Of a stretch of 64,000 nucleotides of DNA, positions 25,501 to 40,498 are shown piece by piece. Every line of letters begins with the position of its first letter. Position 1 is the first letter of the stretch. The notes below the pieces were generated by a model. The model searched no databases and was not told the DNA's origin. It was given only the letters and a program-made list of their open reading frames with translations. Position numbers and translations under genes: made by a program. Origin of the DNA: Xanthostigma xanthostigma (taxonomy: Eukaryota; Arthropoda; Insecta; Raphidioptera; Raphidiidae); the NCBI GenBank assembly GCA_963575645.1, contig OY754465.1:32065501-32129500 (forward strand). Direction: 5' to 3'.

Positions 25501-28500
25501 TGAAATAAAGCAATTTTGCCTATAAAGACTCATTTGCACCTAATTGTCGTAAAGCATGTAAAAACTGATTGACTGCGTTTAAATAATGGTTAATATGCAG
25601 TTTGCATTTTCTTATGAGAGAATGATCCAAACCTGAATGTTATAGTGTAAATAGACTTACCTTCATGAAATAAAGCAATTTTGCCTATAAGGACTCATTT
25701 GCCCCTAATTGTCATAAAGCATGTAAAAACTGCTTGTAGCGTTAAAATAATGGTTAATATGCAGTTTGCATTTTCTTATGAGAGAATGATCCAAACCTGA
25801 ATATTACAGTGTAAATAGACTTACCTTCATGAAATAAAGCAATTTTGCCTATAAGGACTCATTTGGCCCTAATTGTCATAAAGCATGTAAAAACTGCTTG
25901 TATGCGTTAAAATAATGGTTAATATGCAGTTTGCATTTTCTTATGAGAGAATGATCCAAACCTGAATGTTATAGTGTAAATAGACTTACCTTCATGATCT
26001 AAAGCAATTTTGCCTATAAAGACTCATTTGCACCTAATTGTCATAAAGCATGTAAAAACTGCTTGTATGCGTTAAAATGATAGTAAATATGCAGTTTGCA
26101 TTTTCTTATGAGCGAATGATCCAAACCTGAATGTTATAGTGTAAATAGACTTACCCTCATGAAATAAAGCAATTTTGCTTATAAGGACTCATTTGGCCCT
26201 AATTGTCATAAAGCATGTAAAAACTGCTTGTATGCGTTAAAATAATGGTTAATATGCAGTTTGCATTTTCTTATGAGAGAATGATCCAAACCTGAATGTT
26301 ATAGTGTAAATAGACTTACCTTCATAAAATAAAGCAATTTTGCCTATAAGGACTAATTTGCCTCTAATTGTCATAAAGCATGTAAAAACTGCTTGTATGC
26401 GTTAAAATAATGGTTAATATGCAGTTTGCATTCTCTTATGAGAGAATGATCCAAACCTGAATGTTATAGTGTAAATAGACTTACCTTTGTAAAATAAAGC
26501 AATTTTGCCTATAAGGACTCATTTGCACGCAATTGTCGTGAAGCATGTAAAAACTGCTTGTCTGCGTGAAAATGATAGTAAATATGCAGTTTGCATTTTC
26601 TTATGAGAGAATGATCCAAACCTGAATGTTATAGTGTAAATAGACTTACCCTCATGAAATAAAGCAATTTTGCCTATAAAGACTCATTTGCACCTAATTG
26701 TCGTAAAGAATGTAAAAACTGCTTGTCTGCGTTAAAATAATGGTTAATATGCAGTTTGCATTTTCTTATGAGAGAATGATCCAAACCTGAATGTTATAGT
26801 GTAAATAAACCTACCTTTGTAAAATAAAGCAATTTTGCCTATAAGGACTCATTTGCACGCAATTGTCGTGAAGCATGTAAAAATTGCTTGTCTGCGTTAA
26901 AATAATGGTTAATATGCAGTTTGCATTTTCTTATGAGAGAATGATCCAAACCTGAATGTTATAGTGTAAATAGACTTACCTTCATGATATAAAGCAATTT
27001 TGCCTATAAGGACTCATTTGCCCCTAATTGTCATAAAGCATGTAAAAACTGCTTGTAGCGTTAAAATAATGGTTAATATGCAGTTTGCATTTTCTTACGA
27101 GAGAATGATCCAAACCTGAATATTATAGTGTAAATAGACTTACCTTCATGAAAAAAATCAATTTTGCCTATAAGGACTCATTTGGCCCTAATTGTCATAA
27201 AGCATGTAAAAACTGCTTGTATGCGTTAAAATAATGGTTAATATGCAGTTTGCATTTTCTTATGAGAGAATGATCCAAACCTGAATGTTATAGTGTAAAT
27301 AAACCTACCTTTGTAAAATAAAGCAATTTTGCCTATAAGGACTCATTTGAACGCAATTGTCGTGAAGCATGTAAAATCTGCTTGTCTGCGTTAAAATAAT
27401 GGTTAATATGCAGTTTGCATTTTCTTATGAGAGAATGATCCCAACCTGAATGTTATAGTGTAAATAGACTTACCTTCATGATATAAAGCAATTTTGCCTA
27501 TAAGGACTCATTTGTCCCTAATTGTCATAAAGCATGTAAAAACTGCTTGTAGCGTTAAAATAATGGTTAATATGCAGTTTGCATTTTCTTACGAGAGAAT
27601 GATCCAAACCTGAATATTATAGTGTAAATAGACTTACCTTCATGAAATAAAGCAATTTTGCCTATAAAGACTCATATGCACCTAATTGTCATAAAGCATG
27701 TAAAAACTGCTTGAATGCGTTAAAATGATAGTAAATATGCAGTTTGCATTTTCTTATGAGCGAATGATCCAAACCTGAATGTTATAGTGTAAATAGACTT
27801 ACCCTCATGAAATAAAGCAATTTTGCTTATAAGGACTCATTTGCACCTAATTGTCATAAAGCTTGTAAAAACTGCTTGTATGCGTTAAAATAATAGTTAA
27901 TATGCAGTTTGCATTTTCTTATGAGAGAATGATCCAAACCTGAATGTTATAGTGAAAATAGACTTACCTTTTTAAAATAAAGCAATTTTGCCTATAAGGA
28001 CTCATTTGCACCTAATTGTCGTAAAGCATGTAAAAACTGCTTGTCTGCGTTAAAATAATGGTTAATATGCAGTTTGCATTTTCTTATGAGAGAATGATTC
28101 AAACCTAAAAGTTATAGTGTAAATAGACTTACCCTCATGAAATAAAGCAGTTTTGCCTATAAAGACTCATTTGCACCTAATTGTCGTAAAGCATGTAAAA
28201 ACTGCTTGTCTGCGTTAAAATAATGGTTAATATGCAGTTTGCATTTTCTTATGAGAGAATGATCCAAACCTGAATGTTATAGTGTAAATAGACTTACCCT
28301 CATGAAATAAAGCAATTTTGCCTATAAAGACTCATTTGCACCTAATTGTCGTAAAGCATGTATAAACTGCTTGTCTGCGTTTAAATAGTGGTTAATATGC
28401 AGTTTGCATTTTCTTATGAGAGAATGATCCAAACCTGAATGTTATAGTGTAAATAGACTTACCTTCATAAAATAAAGCAATTTTGCCTATAAGGACTCAT

Positions 28501-31500
28501 TTGCCCCTAATTGTCATAAAGCATGTAAAAACTGCTTGTATGCGTTAAAATAATGGTTAATGTGCAGTTTGCATTTTCTTATGAGAGAATGATCCAAACC
28601 TAAATGTTATAGTGTAAATAGACTTACCTTTGTAAAATAAAGCAATTTTGCCTATAAGGACTCATTTGCACGCAATTGTCGTGAAGCATGTAAAAACTGC
28701 TTGTCTTCGTGAAAATGATAGTAAATATGCAGTTTGCATTTTCTTATGAGAGAATGATCCAAACCTGAATGTTATGGTGTAAATAGACTTACCCTCATGA
28801 AATAAAGCAATTTTGCCTATAAAGACTCATTTGCACCTAATTGTCGTAAAGCATGTAAAAACTGCTTGTCTGCGTTAAAATAATGGTTAATATGCAGTTT
28901 GCATTTTCTTATGAGAGAATGATCCAAACCTGAATGTTATAGTGTAAATAGACTTACCCTCATGAAATAAAGCAATTTTGCTTATAAGGACTCATTTGCA
29001 CCTAATTGTCATAAAGCTTGTAAAAACTGCTTGTATGCGTTAAAATAATAGTTAATATGCAGTTTGCATTTTCTTATGAGAGAATGATCCAAACCTGAAT
29101 GTTATAGTGTAAATAAACTCACCTTTGTAAAAAAAAGCAATTTTGTCTATAAGGACTCATTTGCACGCAATTGTCGTGAAGCATGTAAAAACTGCTTGTC
29201 TGCGTTAAAATAATGGTTAATATGCAGTTTGCATTTTCTTATGAGAGAATGATCCAAACCTGAATGTATAGTGTAAATAGACTTACCTTCTTGATATAAA
29301 GCAATTTTGCCTATAAGGACTCATTTGCCCTTAATTGTCATAAAGCATGTAAAAACTGCTTGTAGCGTTAAAATAATGGTTAATATGCAGTTTGCATTTT
29401 CTTATGAGAGAATGATCCAAACCTGAATATTATAGTGTAAATAGACTTACCTTCATGAAATAAAGCAATTTTGCCTATAAGGACTTATTTGGCCCTAATT
29501 GTCATAAAGCATGTAAAAACTGCTTGTATGCGTTAAAATAATAGTTAATATGCAGTTTGCATTTTCTTATGAGAGAATGATCTAAACCTGAGTGTTATAG
29601 TTTAAGTAAACTTACCTTTGTAAAATAAAGCAATTTTGCCTATAAGGACTCATTTGCACCTAATTGTCGTAAAGCATGTAAAAACTGCTTGTCTGCGTTA
29701 AAATAATGGTTAATATGCAGTTTGCATTTTCTTATGAGAGAATGATCCAAACCTGAATATAATAGTGTAAATAGTTATAACTTCATGAAATAAAGCAATT
29801 TTGCCTATAATGACTCATTTGCCCCTAATTGTCATAAAGCATGTAAAAACTGCTTGTCTGCGTTAAAATAATGTTTAAAATGCAGTTTGCATTTTCTTAT
29901 GAGAGAATGATCCAAACCTGAATGTTATAGTGTAAATAGACTTACCTTCATGAAATAAAGCAATTTTGCCTATAAGGACTCATTTGCCCCTAATTGTCAT
30001 AAAGCATGTAAAAACTGCTTGTATGCGTTAAAATAATGGTTAATATGCAGTTTGCATTTTCTTATGAGAGAATGATCCAAACCTGAATGTTATAGTGTAA
30101 ATAGACTTACCTTTGTAAAATAAAGCAATTTTGCCTATAAGGACTCATTAGCACGCAATTGTCGTGAAGCATGTAAAAACTGCTTGTCTGCGTGAAAATG
30201 ATAGTAAATATGCAGTTTGCATTTTCTTATGAGAGAATGATCCAAACCTGAATGTTATAGTGTAAATAGACTTACCCTCATGAAATAAAGCAATTTTGCC
30301 TATAAAGACTCATTTGCACCTAATTGTCGTAAAGCATGTAAAAACTGCTTGTCTGCGTTAAAAAAATGGTTAATATGCAGTTTGCATTTTCTTATGAGAA
30401 AATGATCCAAACCTGAATGTTATAGTGTAAATAAACTTACCTGTGTAAAATAAAGCAATTTTGCCTATAAGGACTCATTTGCACGCAATTGTCGTGAAGC
30501 ATGTAAAAACTGCTTGTCTGCGTTAAAATAATGGTTAATATGCAGTTTGCATTTTCTTATGAGAGAATGATCCAAACCTGAATGTTATAGTGTAAATAGA
30601 CTTACCCTCATGATATAAAGCAATTTTGCCTATAAGGACTCATTTGCCCCTAATTGTCATAAAGCATGTAAAAACTGCTTGTATGCGTTAAAATAATGGT
30701 AATATGCAGTTTGCATTTTCTTATGAGAGAATGATCCAAACCTGAATGTTATAGTGTAAATAGATTTACCTTCATGAAATAAAGCAATTTTGCCTATAAA
30801 GACTCATTTGCACCTAATTGTCATAAAGCATGTAAAAACTGCTTGTATGCGTTACAATGATAGTAAATATGCAGTTTGCATTTTCTTATGAGCGAATGAT
30901 CCAAACCTGAATGTTATAGTGTAAATAGACTTACCCTCATGAAATAAAGCAAATTTGCTTATAAGGACTCATTTGCACCTAATTGTCATAAAGCTTGTAA
31001 AAACTGCTTGTATGCGTTAAAATAATAGTTAATATGCAGTTTGCATTTTCTTATGAGAGAATGATCCAAACCTAAATGTTATAGTGAAAATAGACTTACC
31101 TTTTTAAAATAAAGCAATTTTGCCTATAAGGACTCATTTGCACCTAATTGTCGTAAAGCATGTAAAAACTGCTTGTCTGCGTTAAAATAATGTTTAATAT
31201 GCAGTTTGCATTTTCTTATGAGAGAATGATCCAAACCTAAATGTTAGAGTGTAAATAGACTTACCTTTGTAAAATAAAGCAATTTTGCCTATAAGGACTC
31301 ATTTGCGCGCAATTGTCGTGAAGCATGTAAAAACTGCTTGTCTGCGTGAAAATGATAGTAAATATGCAGTTTGCATTTTCTTATGAAAGAATGATCCAAA
31401 CCTGAATGTTATAGTGTAAATAGACTTACCCTCATGAAATAAAGCAATTTTGCCAATAAAGACTCATTTGCACCTAATTGTCGTAAAGCATGTATAAACT

Positions 31501-34500
31501 GATTGTCTGCGTTTAAATAGTGGTTAATATGCAGTTTGCATTTTCTTATGAGAGAATGATCCAAACCTGAATGTTATAGTGTAAATAGACTTACCTTCAT
31601 AAAATAAAGCAATTTTGCCTATAAGGACTCATTTGCCCCTAATTGTCATAAAGCATGTAAAATCTGCTTGTATGCGTTAAAATAATGGTTAATGTGCAGT
31701 TTGCATTTTCTTATGAGAGAATGATCCAAACCTGAATGTTATAGTGTAAATAGACTTACCTTTGTAAAATAAAGCAATTTTGCCTATAAGGACTCATTTG
31801 CACGCAATTGTCGTGAAGCATGTAAAAACTGCTTGTTTTCGTGAAAATGATAGTAAATATGCAGTTTGCATTTTCTTATGAGAGAATGATCCAAACCTGA
31901 ATGTTATGGTGTAAATAGACTTACCCTCATGAAATAAAGCAATTTTGCCTATAAAGACTCATTTGCACCTAATTGTCGTAAAGCATGTAAAAACTGCTTG
32001 TCTTCGTGAAAATGATAGTAAATATGCAGTTTGCATTTTCTTATGAGAGAATGATCCAAACCTGAATGTTATGGTGTAAATAGACTTACCTTCATGAAAT
32101 AAAGCAATTTTGCCTATAAGGACTTATTTGGCCCTAATTGTCATAAAGCATGTAAAAACTGCTTGTATGCGTTAAAATAATGGTTAATATGCAGTTTGCA
32201 TTTTCTTATGAGAGAATGATCCAAACCTGAATGTTATAGTGTAAATAGACTTACCTTCATGATCTAAAGCAATTTTGCCTATAAAGACTCATTTGCACCT
32301 AATTGTCATAAAGCATGTAAAAACTGCTTGTATGCGTTAAAATGATAGTAAATATGCAGTTTGCATTTTCTTATGAGCGAATGATCCAAACCTGAATGTT
32401 ATAGTGTAAATAGACTTACCCTCATAAAATAAAGCAATTTTGCTTATAAGGACTCATTTGGCCCTAATTGTCATAAAGCATGTAAAAACTGCTTGTATGC
32501 GTTAAAATAATGGTTAATATGCAGTTTGCATTTTCTTATGAGAGAATGATCCAAACCTGAATGTTATAGTGTAAATAGACTTACCTTCATAAAATAAAGC
32601 AATTTTGCCTATAAGGACTCATTTGCACCTAATTGTCGTAAAGCATGTAAAAACTGCTTGTCTGCGTTTAAATAATGGTTAATATGCAGTTTGCATTTTC
32701 TTATGAGAGAATGATCCAAACCTGAATGTTATAGTGTAAATAGACTTACCTTCATAAAATAAAGCAATTTTGCCTATAAGGACTCATTTGCCCCTAATTG
32801 TCATAAAGCATGTAAAAACTGCTTGTATGCGTTAAAATAATGGTTAATATGCAGTTTGCATTTTCTTATGAGAGAATGATCCAAACCTGAATGTTATAGT
32901 GAAAATAGACTTACCTTTGTAAAATAAAGCAATTTTGCCTATAAGGACTCATTTGCACTTAATTGTCGTGAAGCATGTAAAAACTGCTTGTCTGCGTTAA
33001 AATAATGGTTAATATGCAGTTTGCATTTTCTTATGAGAGAATGATCCAAACCTGAATGTTATAGTGTAAATAGACTTACCCTCATGAAATAAAGCAATTT
33101 TGCCTATAAAGACTCATTTGCACCTAATTGTCGTAAAGAATGTAAAAACTGCTTGTCTGCGTTAAAATAATGGTTAATATGCAGTTTGCATTTTCTTATG
33201 ACAGAATGATCCAAACCTGAATGTTATAGTGTAAATAAACCTACCTTTGTAAAATAAAGCAATTTTGCCTATAAGGACTCATTTGCACGCAATTGTCGTG
33301 AAGCATGTAAAAATTGCTTGTCTGCGTTAAAATAATGGTTAATATGCAGTTTGCATTTTCTTATGAGAGAATGATCCAAACCTGAATGTAATAGTGTAAA
33401 TAGACTTACCTTCATGAAATAATGCAATTTTGCCTATAAGGACTCATTTGCCCCTAATTGTCATAAAGCATGTAAAAACTGGTTGTATGCGTTAAAATAA
33501 TAGTTAATATGCAGTTTGCATTTTCTTATGAGAGAATGATCCAAACCTGAATGTTATAGTGAAAATAGACTTACCTTTGTAAAATAAAGCAATTTTGCCT
33601 ATAAGGACTCATTTGCACTTAATTGTCGTAAAGCATGTAAAAACTGCTTGTCAGCGTTAAAATAATGGTTAATATGCAGTTTGCATTTTCTTATGAGAGA
33701 ATGATCCAAACCTGAATGTTATAGTGTAAATAGACTTACCCTCATGAAATAAAGCAATTTTGCCTATAAAGACTCATTTGCACCTAATTGTCAAAAAGCA
33801 TGTAAAAACTGCTTGTATGCGTTAAAATAATGGTTAATATGCAGTTTGCATTTTCTTATGAGAGAATGATCCAAACCTGAATGTTATAGTGTAAATAGAC
33901 TAACCCTCATGAAATAAAGCAATTTTGCCTATAAAGACTCATTTGCACCTAATTGTCGTAAAGCATGTAAAAACTGATTGACTGCGTTTAAATAATGGTT
34001 AATATGCAGTTTGCATTTTCTTATGAGAGAATGATCCAAACCTGAATGTTATAGTGTAAATAGACTTACCTTCATGAAATAAAGCAATTTTGCCTATAAG
34101 GACTCATTTGCCCCTAATTGTCATAAAGCATGTAAAAACTGCTTGTAGCGTTAAAATAATGGTTAATATGCAGTTTGCATTTTCTTATAAGAGAATGATC
34201 CAAACCTGAATATTACAGTGTAAATAGACTTACCTTCATGAAATAAAGCAATTTTGCCTCTAAGGACTCATTTGGCCCTAATTGTCATAAAGCATGTAAA
34301 AACTGCTTGTATGCGTTAAAATAATGGTTAATATGCAGTTTGCATTTTCTTATGACAGAATGATCCAAACCTGAATGTTATAGTGTAAATAGACTTACCT
34401 TCATGATCTAAAGCAATTTTGCCTATAAAGACTCATTTGCACCTAATTGTCATAAAGCATGTAAAAACTGCTTGTATGCGTTAAAATGATAGTAAATATG

Positions 34501-37500
34501 CAGTTTGCATTTTCTTATGAGCGAATGATCCAAACCTGAATGTTATAGTGTAAATAGACCTACCCTCATGAAATAAAGCAATTTTGCTTATAAGGACTCA
34601 TTTGGCCCTAATTGTCATAAAGCATGTAAAAACTGCTTGTATGCGTTAAAATAATGGTTAATATGCAGTTTGCATTTTCTTATGAGAGAATGATCCATAC
34701 CTGAATGTTATAGTGTAAATAGACTTACCTTCATGAAATAAAGCAATTTTGCCTATAAGGACTCATTTGCCCCTAATTGTCATAAAGCATGTAAAAACTG
34801 CTTGTAGCGTTAAAATAATGGTTAATATGCAGTTTGCATTTTCTTATGAGAGAATGATCCAAACCTGAATGTTATAGTGAAAATAGACTAACCTTTGTAA
34901 AATAAAGCAATTTTGCCTATAAGGACTCATTTGCACCTAATTGTCGTAAAGCATGTAATAACTGCTTGTCTGCGTTTAAATAATGGTTAATATGCAGTTT
35001 GCATTTTCTTATGAGAGAATGATCCAAACCTGAATGTTATAGTGTAAATAGACTTACCTTCATAAAATAAAGCAATTTTGCCTATAAGGACTCATTTGCC
35101 CCTAATTGTCATAAAGCTTGTAAAAACTGCTTGTATGCGTTAAAATAATGGTTAATATGCAGTTTGCATTCTCTTATGAGAGAATGATCCAAACCTGAAT
35201 GTTATAGTGTAAATAGACTTACCTTTGTAAAATAAAGCAATTTTGCCTATAAGGACTCATTTGCACGCAATTGTCGTGAAGCATGTAAAAACTGCTTGTC
35301 TGCGTGAAAATGATAGTAAATATGCAGTTTGCATTTTCATATGAGAGAATGATCCAAACCTGAATGTTATAGTGTAAATAGACTTACCCTCATGAAATAA
35401 AGCAATTTTGCCTATAAAGACTCATTTGCACCTAATTGTCGTAAAGCATGTAAAAACTGCTTGTCTGCGTTAAAATAATGGTTAATATGCAGTTTGCATT
35501 TTCTTATGAGAGAATGATCCAAACCTGAATGTTATAGTGTAAATAGACTTACCTTCATAAAATAAAGCAATTTTGCCTATAAGGACTAATTTGCCTCTAA
35601 TTGTCATAAAGCATGTAAAAACTGCTTGTATGCGTTAAAATAATGGTTAATATGCAGTTTGCATTCTCTTATGAGAGAATGATCCAAACCTGAATGTTAT
35701 AGTGTAAATAGACTTACCCTCATGAAATAAAGCAATTTTGCCTATAAAGACTCATTTGCACCTAATTGTCGTAAAGCATGTATAAACTGCTTGTCTGCGT
35801 TTAAATAGTGGTTAATATGCAGTTTGCATTTTCTTATGAGAGAATGATCCAAACCTGAATGTTATAGTGTAAATAGACTTACCTTCATAAAATAAAGCAA
35901 TTTTGCCTATAAGGACTCATTTGCCCCTAATTGTCATAAAGCATGTAAAAACTGCTTGTATGCGTTAAAATAATGGTTAATGTGCAGTTTGCATTTTCTT
36001 ATGAGAGAATGATCCAAACCTGAATGTTATAGTGTAAATAGACTTACCTTTGTAAAATAAAGCAATTTTGCCTATAAGGACTCATTTGCACGCAATTGTC
36101 GTGAAGCATGTAAAAACTGCTTGTCTTCGTGAAAATGATAGTAAATATGCAGTTTGCATTTTCTTATGAGAGAATGATCCAAACCTGAATGTTATGGTGT
36201 AAATAGACTTACCCTCATGAAATAAAGCAATTTTGCCTATAAAGACTCATTTGCACCTAATTGTCGTAAAGCATGTAAAAACTGCTTGTCTGCGTTAAAA
36301 TAATGGTTAATATGCAGTTTGCATTTTCTTATGAGAGAATGATCCAAACCTGAATGTTATAGTGTAAATAAACTCACCTTTGTAAAATAAAGCAATTTTG
36401 TCTATAAGGACTCATTTGCACGCAATTGTCGTGAAGCATGTAAAAACTGCTTGTCTGCGTTAAAATAATGGTTAATATGCAGTTTACATTTTCTTATGAG
36501 AGAATGATCCAAACCTGAATGTTATAGTGTAAATAGACTTACCTTCATGATATAAAGCAATTTTGCCTATAAGGACTCATTTGCCCTTAATTGTCATAAA
36601 GCATGTAAAAACTGCTTGTAGCGTTAAAATAATGGTTAATATGCAGTTTGCATTTTCTTATGAGAGAATGATCCAAACCTGAATATTATAGTGTAAATAG
36701 ACTTACCTTCATGAAATAAAGCAATTTTGCCTATAAGGACTTATTTGGCCCTAATTGTCATAAAGCATGTAAAAACTGCTTGTATGCGTTAAAATAATAG
36801 TTAATATGCAGTTTGCATTTTCTTATGAGAGAATGATCTAAACCTGAGTGTTATAGTTTAAGTAAACTTACCTTTGTAAAATAAAGCAATTTTGCCTATA
36901 AGGACTCATTTGCACCTAATTGTCGTAAAGCATGTAAAAACTGCTTGTCTGCGTTAAAATAATGGTTAATATGCAGTTTGCATTTTCTTATGAGAGAATG
37001 ATCCAAACCTGAATATAATAGTGTAAATAGTTATAACTTCATGAAATAAAGCAATTTTGCCTATAATGACTCATTTGCCCCTAATTGTCATAAAGCATGT
37101 AAAAACTGCTTGTCTGCGTTAAAATAATGTTTAAAATGCAGTTTGCATTTTCTTATGAGAGAATGATCCAAACCTGAATGTTATAGTGTAAATAGATTTA
37201 CCTTCATGAAATAAAGCAATTTTGCCTATAAGGACTCATTTGCCCCTAATTGTCATAAAGCATGTAAAAACTGCTTGTATGCGTTAAAATAATGGTTTAT
37301 ATGCAGTTTGCATTTTCTTATGAGAGAATGATCCAAACCTGAATGTTATAGTGTAAATAGACTTACCTTTGTAAAATAAAGCAATTTTGCCTATAAGGAC
37401 TCATTAGCACGCAATTGTCGTGAAGCATGTAAAAACTGCTTGTCTGCGTGAAAATGATAGTAAATATGCAGTTTGCATTTTCTTATGAGAGAATGATCCA

Positions 37501-39585
37501 AACCTGAATGTTATAGTGTAAATAGACTTACCCTCATGAAATAAAGCAATTTTGCCTATAAAGACTCATTTGCACCTAATTGTCGTAAAGCATGTAAAAA
37601 CTGCTTGTCTGCGTTAAAAAAATGGTTAATATGCAGTTTGCATTTTCTTATGAGAGAATGATCCAAACCTGAATGTTATAGTGTAAATAAACTTACCTGT
37701 GTAAAATAAAGCAATTTTGCCTATAAGGACTCATTTGCACGCAATTGTCGAGAAGCATGTAAAAACTGCTTGTCTGCGTTAAAATAATGGTTAATATGCA
37801 GTTTGCATTTTCTTATGAGAGAATGATCCAAACCTGAATGTTATAGTGTAAATAGACTTACCCTCATGATATAAAGCAATTTTGCCTATAAGGACTCATT
37901 TGCCCCTAATTGTCATAAAGCATGTAAAAACTGCTTGTATGCGTTAAAATAATGGTAATATGCAGTTTGCATTTTCTTATGAGAGAATGATCTAAACCTG
38001 AATGTTATAGTGTAAATAGATTTACCTTCATGAAATAAAGCAATTTTGCCTATAAAGACTCATTTGCACCTAATTGTCATAAAGCATGTAAAAACTGCTT
38101 GTATGCGTTACAATGATAGTAAATATGCAGTTTGCATTTTCTTATGAGCGAATGATCCAAACCTGAATGTTATAGTGTAAATAGACTTACCCTCATGAAA
38201 TAAAGCAAATTTGCTTATAAGGACTCATTTGCACCTAATTGTCATAAAGCTTGTAAAAACTGATTGTATGCGTTAAAATAACAGTTAATATGCAGTTTGC
38301 ATTTTCTTATGAGAGAATGATCCAAACCTGAATGTTATAGTGAAAATAGACTTACCTTTGTAAAATAAAGCAATTTTGCCTATAAGGACTCATTTGCATC
38401 TAATTGTCGTAAAGCATGTAAAAACTGCTTGTCTGCGTTTAAATAATGGTTAATATGCAGTTTGCATTTTCTTATGAGAGAATGATCCAAACCTGAATGT
38501 TATAGTGTAAATAGACTTACCTTCATAAAATAAAGCAATTTTGCCTATAAGGACTCATTTGCACGCAATTGTCGTGAAGCATGTAAAAACTGCTTGTCTG
38601 CGTTAAAATAATGGTTAATATGCAGTTTGCATTTTCTTATGAGAGAATGATCCAAACCTGAATGTTATAGTGTAAATAGACTTACCTTCATGATATAAAG
38701 CAATTTTGCCTATAAGGACTCATTTGCCCCAAATTGTCATTAAGCATGTAAAAACTGCTTGTAGCGTTAAAATAATGGTTAATATGCAGTTTGCATTTTC
38801 TTATGAGAAAATGATCCAAACCTGAATATTATAGTGTAAATAGACTTACCTTTATGAAATAAAGCAATTTTGCCTATAAGGACTCATTTGGCCCTAATTG
38901 TCATAAAGCATGTAAAAACTGCTTGTATGCGTTAAAATAATGGTTAATATGCAGTTTGCATTTTCTTATGAGAGAATGATCCAAACCTGAATGTTATAGT
39001 GTAAATAGACTTACCTTCATGAAATAAAGCAATTTTGCCTATAAAGACTCATTTGCACCTAATTGTCATAAAGCATGTAAAAACTGCTTGTATGCGTTAC
39101 AATGATAGTAAATATGGAGTTTGCATTTTCTTATGAGAAAATGATCCAAACCTGAATATTATAGTGTAAATAGACTGACCTTTATGAAATAAAGCAATTT
39201 TGCCTATAAGGACTCATTTGCCCCAAATTGTCATTAAGCATGTAAAAACTGCTTGTAGCGTTAAAATAATGGTTAATATGCAGTTTGCATTTTCTTATGA
39301 GAAAATGATCCAAACCTGAATATTATAGTGTAAATAGACTTACCTTTATGAAATAAAGCAATTTTGCCTATAAGGACTCATTTGCACGCAATTGTCGTGA
39401 AGCATGTAAAAACTGCTTGTCTGCGTTAAAATAATGGTTAATATGCAGTTTGCATTTTCTTATGAGAGAATGATCCAAACCTGAATGTTATAGTGTAAAT
39501 AGACTTACCTTCATGAAATAAAGCAATTTTGCCTATAAGGACTCATTTGCCCCTAATTGTCATAAAGCATGTAAAAACTGCTTGT
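22256..39585 (+). repeat. Very large higher-order repeat, copy B (partial)
   Basis: This near-identical copy of bases 1-17495 runs at offset 22255 up to about 38.9 kb and at offset 22091 afterwards, after loss of one 164-bp monomer. I noticed only a few base differences, such as T at 27439 against G at 5184 and T at 33423 against A at 11168. The match ends at about 39585, where TGTAGCG replaces the TGTATGCTT found at 17495. The duplication is therefore young, or kept uniform by exchange. An assembly artefact cannot be excluded from sequence alone, but the scattered differences argue against a simple duplicated contig. Confidence 0.9.
38578..39400 (+). repeat. Same cluster in copy B, one monomer shorter
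   Basis: Monomer starts are 38578, 38743, 38907, 39072 and 39237. The monomer at 38907 begins like the third monomer of the copy A cluster (TTCATGA) and ends like the fourth (TATAAAGACTC...GCACC). The result is an in-phase fusion, and the offset to copy A drops from 22255 to 22091, a loss of 164 bp. The join is inside patch 2. Confidence 0.85.
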
Positions 39586-40498
39586 AGCGTTAAAATAATG
39601 GTTAATATGCAGTTTGCATTTTCTTATGAGAGAATGATCCAAACCTGAATGTTATAGTGAAAATAGACTAACCTTTGTAAAATAAAGCAATTTTGCCTAT
39701 AAGGACTCATTTGCACCTAATTGTCGTAAAGCATGTAATAACTGCTTGTCTGCGTTTAAATAATGGTTAATATGCAGTTTGCATTTTCTTATGAGAGAAT
39801 GATCCAAACCTGAATGTTATAGTGTAAATAGACTTATCTTCATAAAATAAAGCAATTTTGCCTATAAGGACTCATTTGCCCCTAATTGTCATAAAGCTTG
39901 TAAAAACTGCTTGTATGCGTTAAAATAATGGTTAATACGCAGTTTGCATTCTCTTATGAGAGAATGATCCAAACCTGAATGTTATAGTGTAAATAGACTT
40001 ACCTTTGTAAAATAAAGCAATTTTGCCTATAAGGACTCATTTGCACGCAATTGTCGTGAAGCATGTAAAAACTGCTTGTCTGCGTGAAAATGATAGTAAA
40101 TATGCAGTTTGCATTTTCTTATGAGAGAATGATCCAAACCTGAATGTTATAGTGTAAATAGACTTACCCTCATGAAATAAAGCAATTTTGCCTATAAAGA
40201 CTCATTTGCACCTAATTGTCGTAAAGCATGTAAAAACTGCTTGTCTGCGTTAAAATAATGGTTAATATGCAGTTTGCATTTTCTTATGAGAGAATGATCC
40301 AAACCTGAAGGTTATAGTGTAAATAGACTTACCTTCATAAAATAAAGCAATTTTGCCTATTAGGACTAATTTGCCTCTAATTGTCATAAAGCATGTAAAA
40401 ACTGCTTGTATGCGTTAAAATAATGGTTAATATGCAGTTTGCATTCTCTTATGAGAGAATGATCCAAACCTGAATGTTATAGTGTAAATAGACTTACC
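39480..40498 (+). repeat. Block copied from the 12.4-13.5 kb part of the large unit
   Basis: It matches 12445-13463 at offset 27035, and equally 34700-35718 at offset 4780 (29 monomers less 5 bp). The markers are TGTAATAACTGC at 39735 and its counterparts at 12700 and 34955. The left edge lies in consensus shared with copy B, between about 39480 and 39586. The right edge is at 40499, where TTTGTAAAAT replaces the CTCATGAAAT found at 13464. Private changes include GACTTATC at 39833, TTAATACGCAG near 39936 and GAAGGTTATAG near 40309. Confidence 0.82.
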
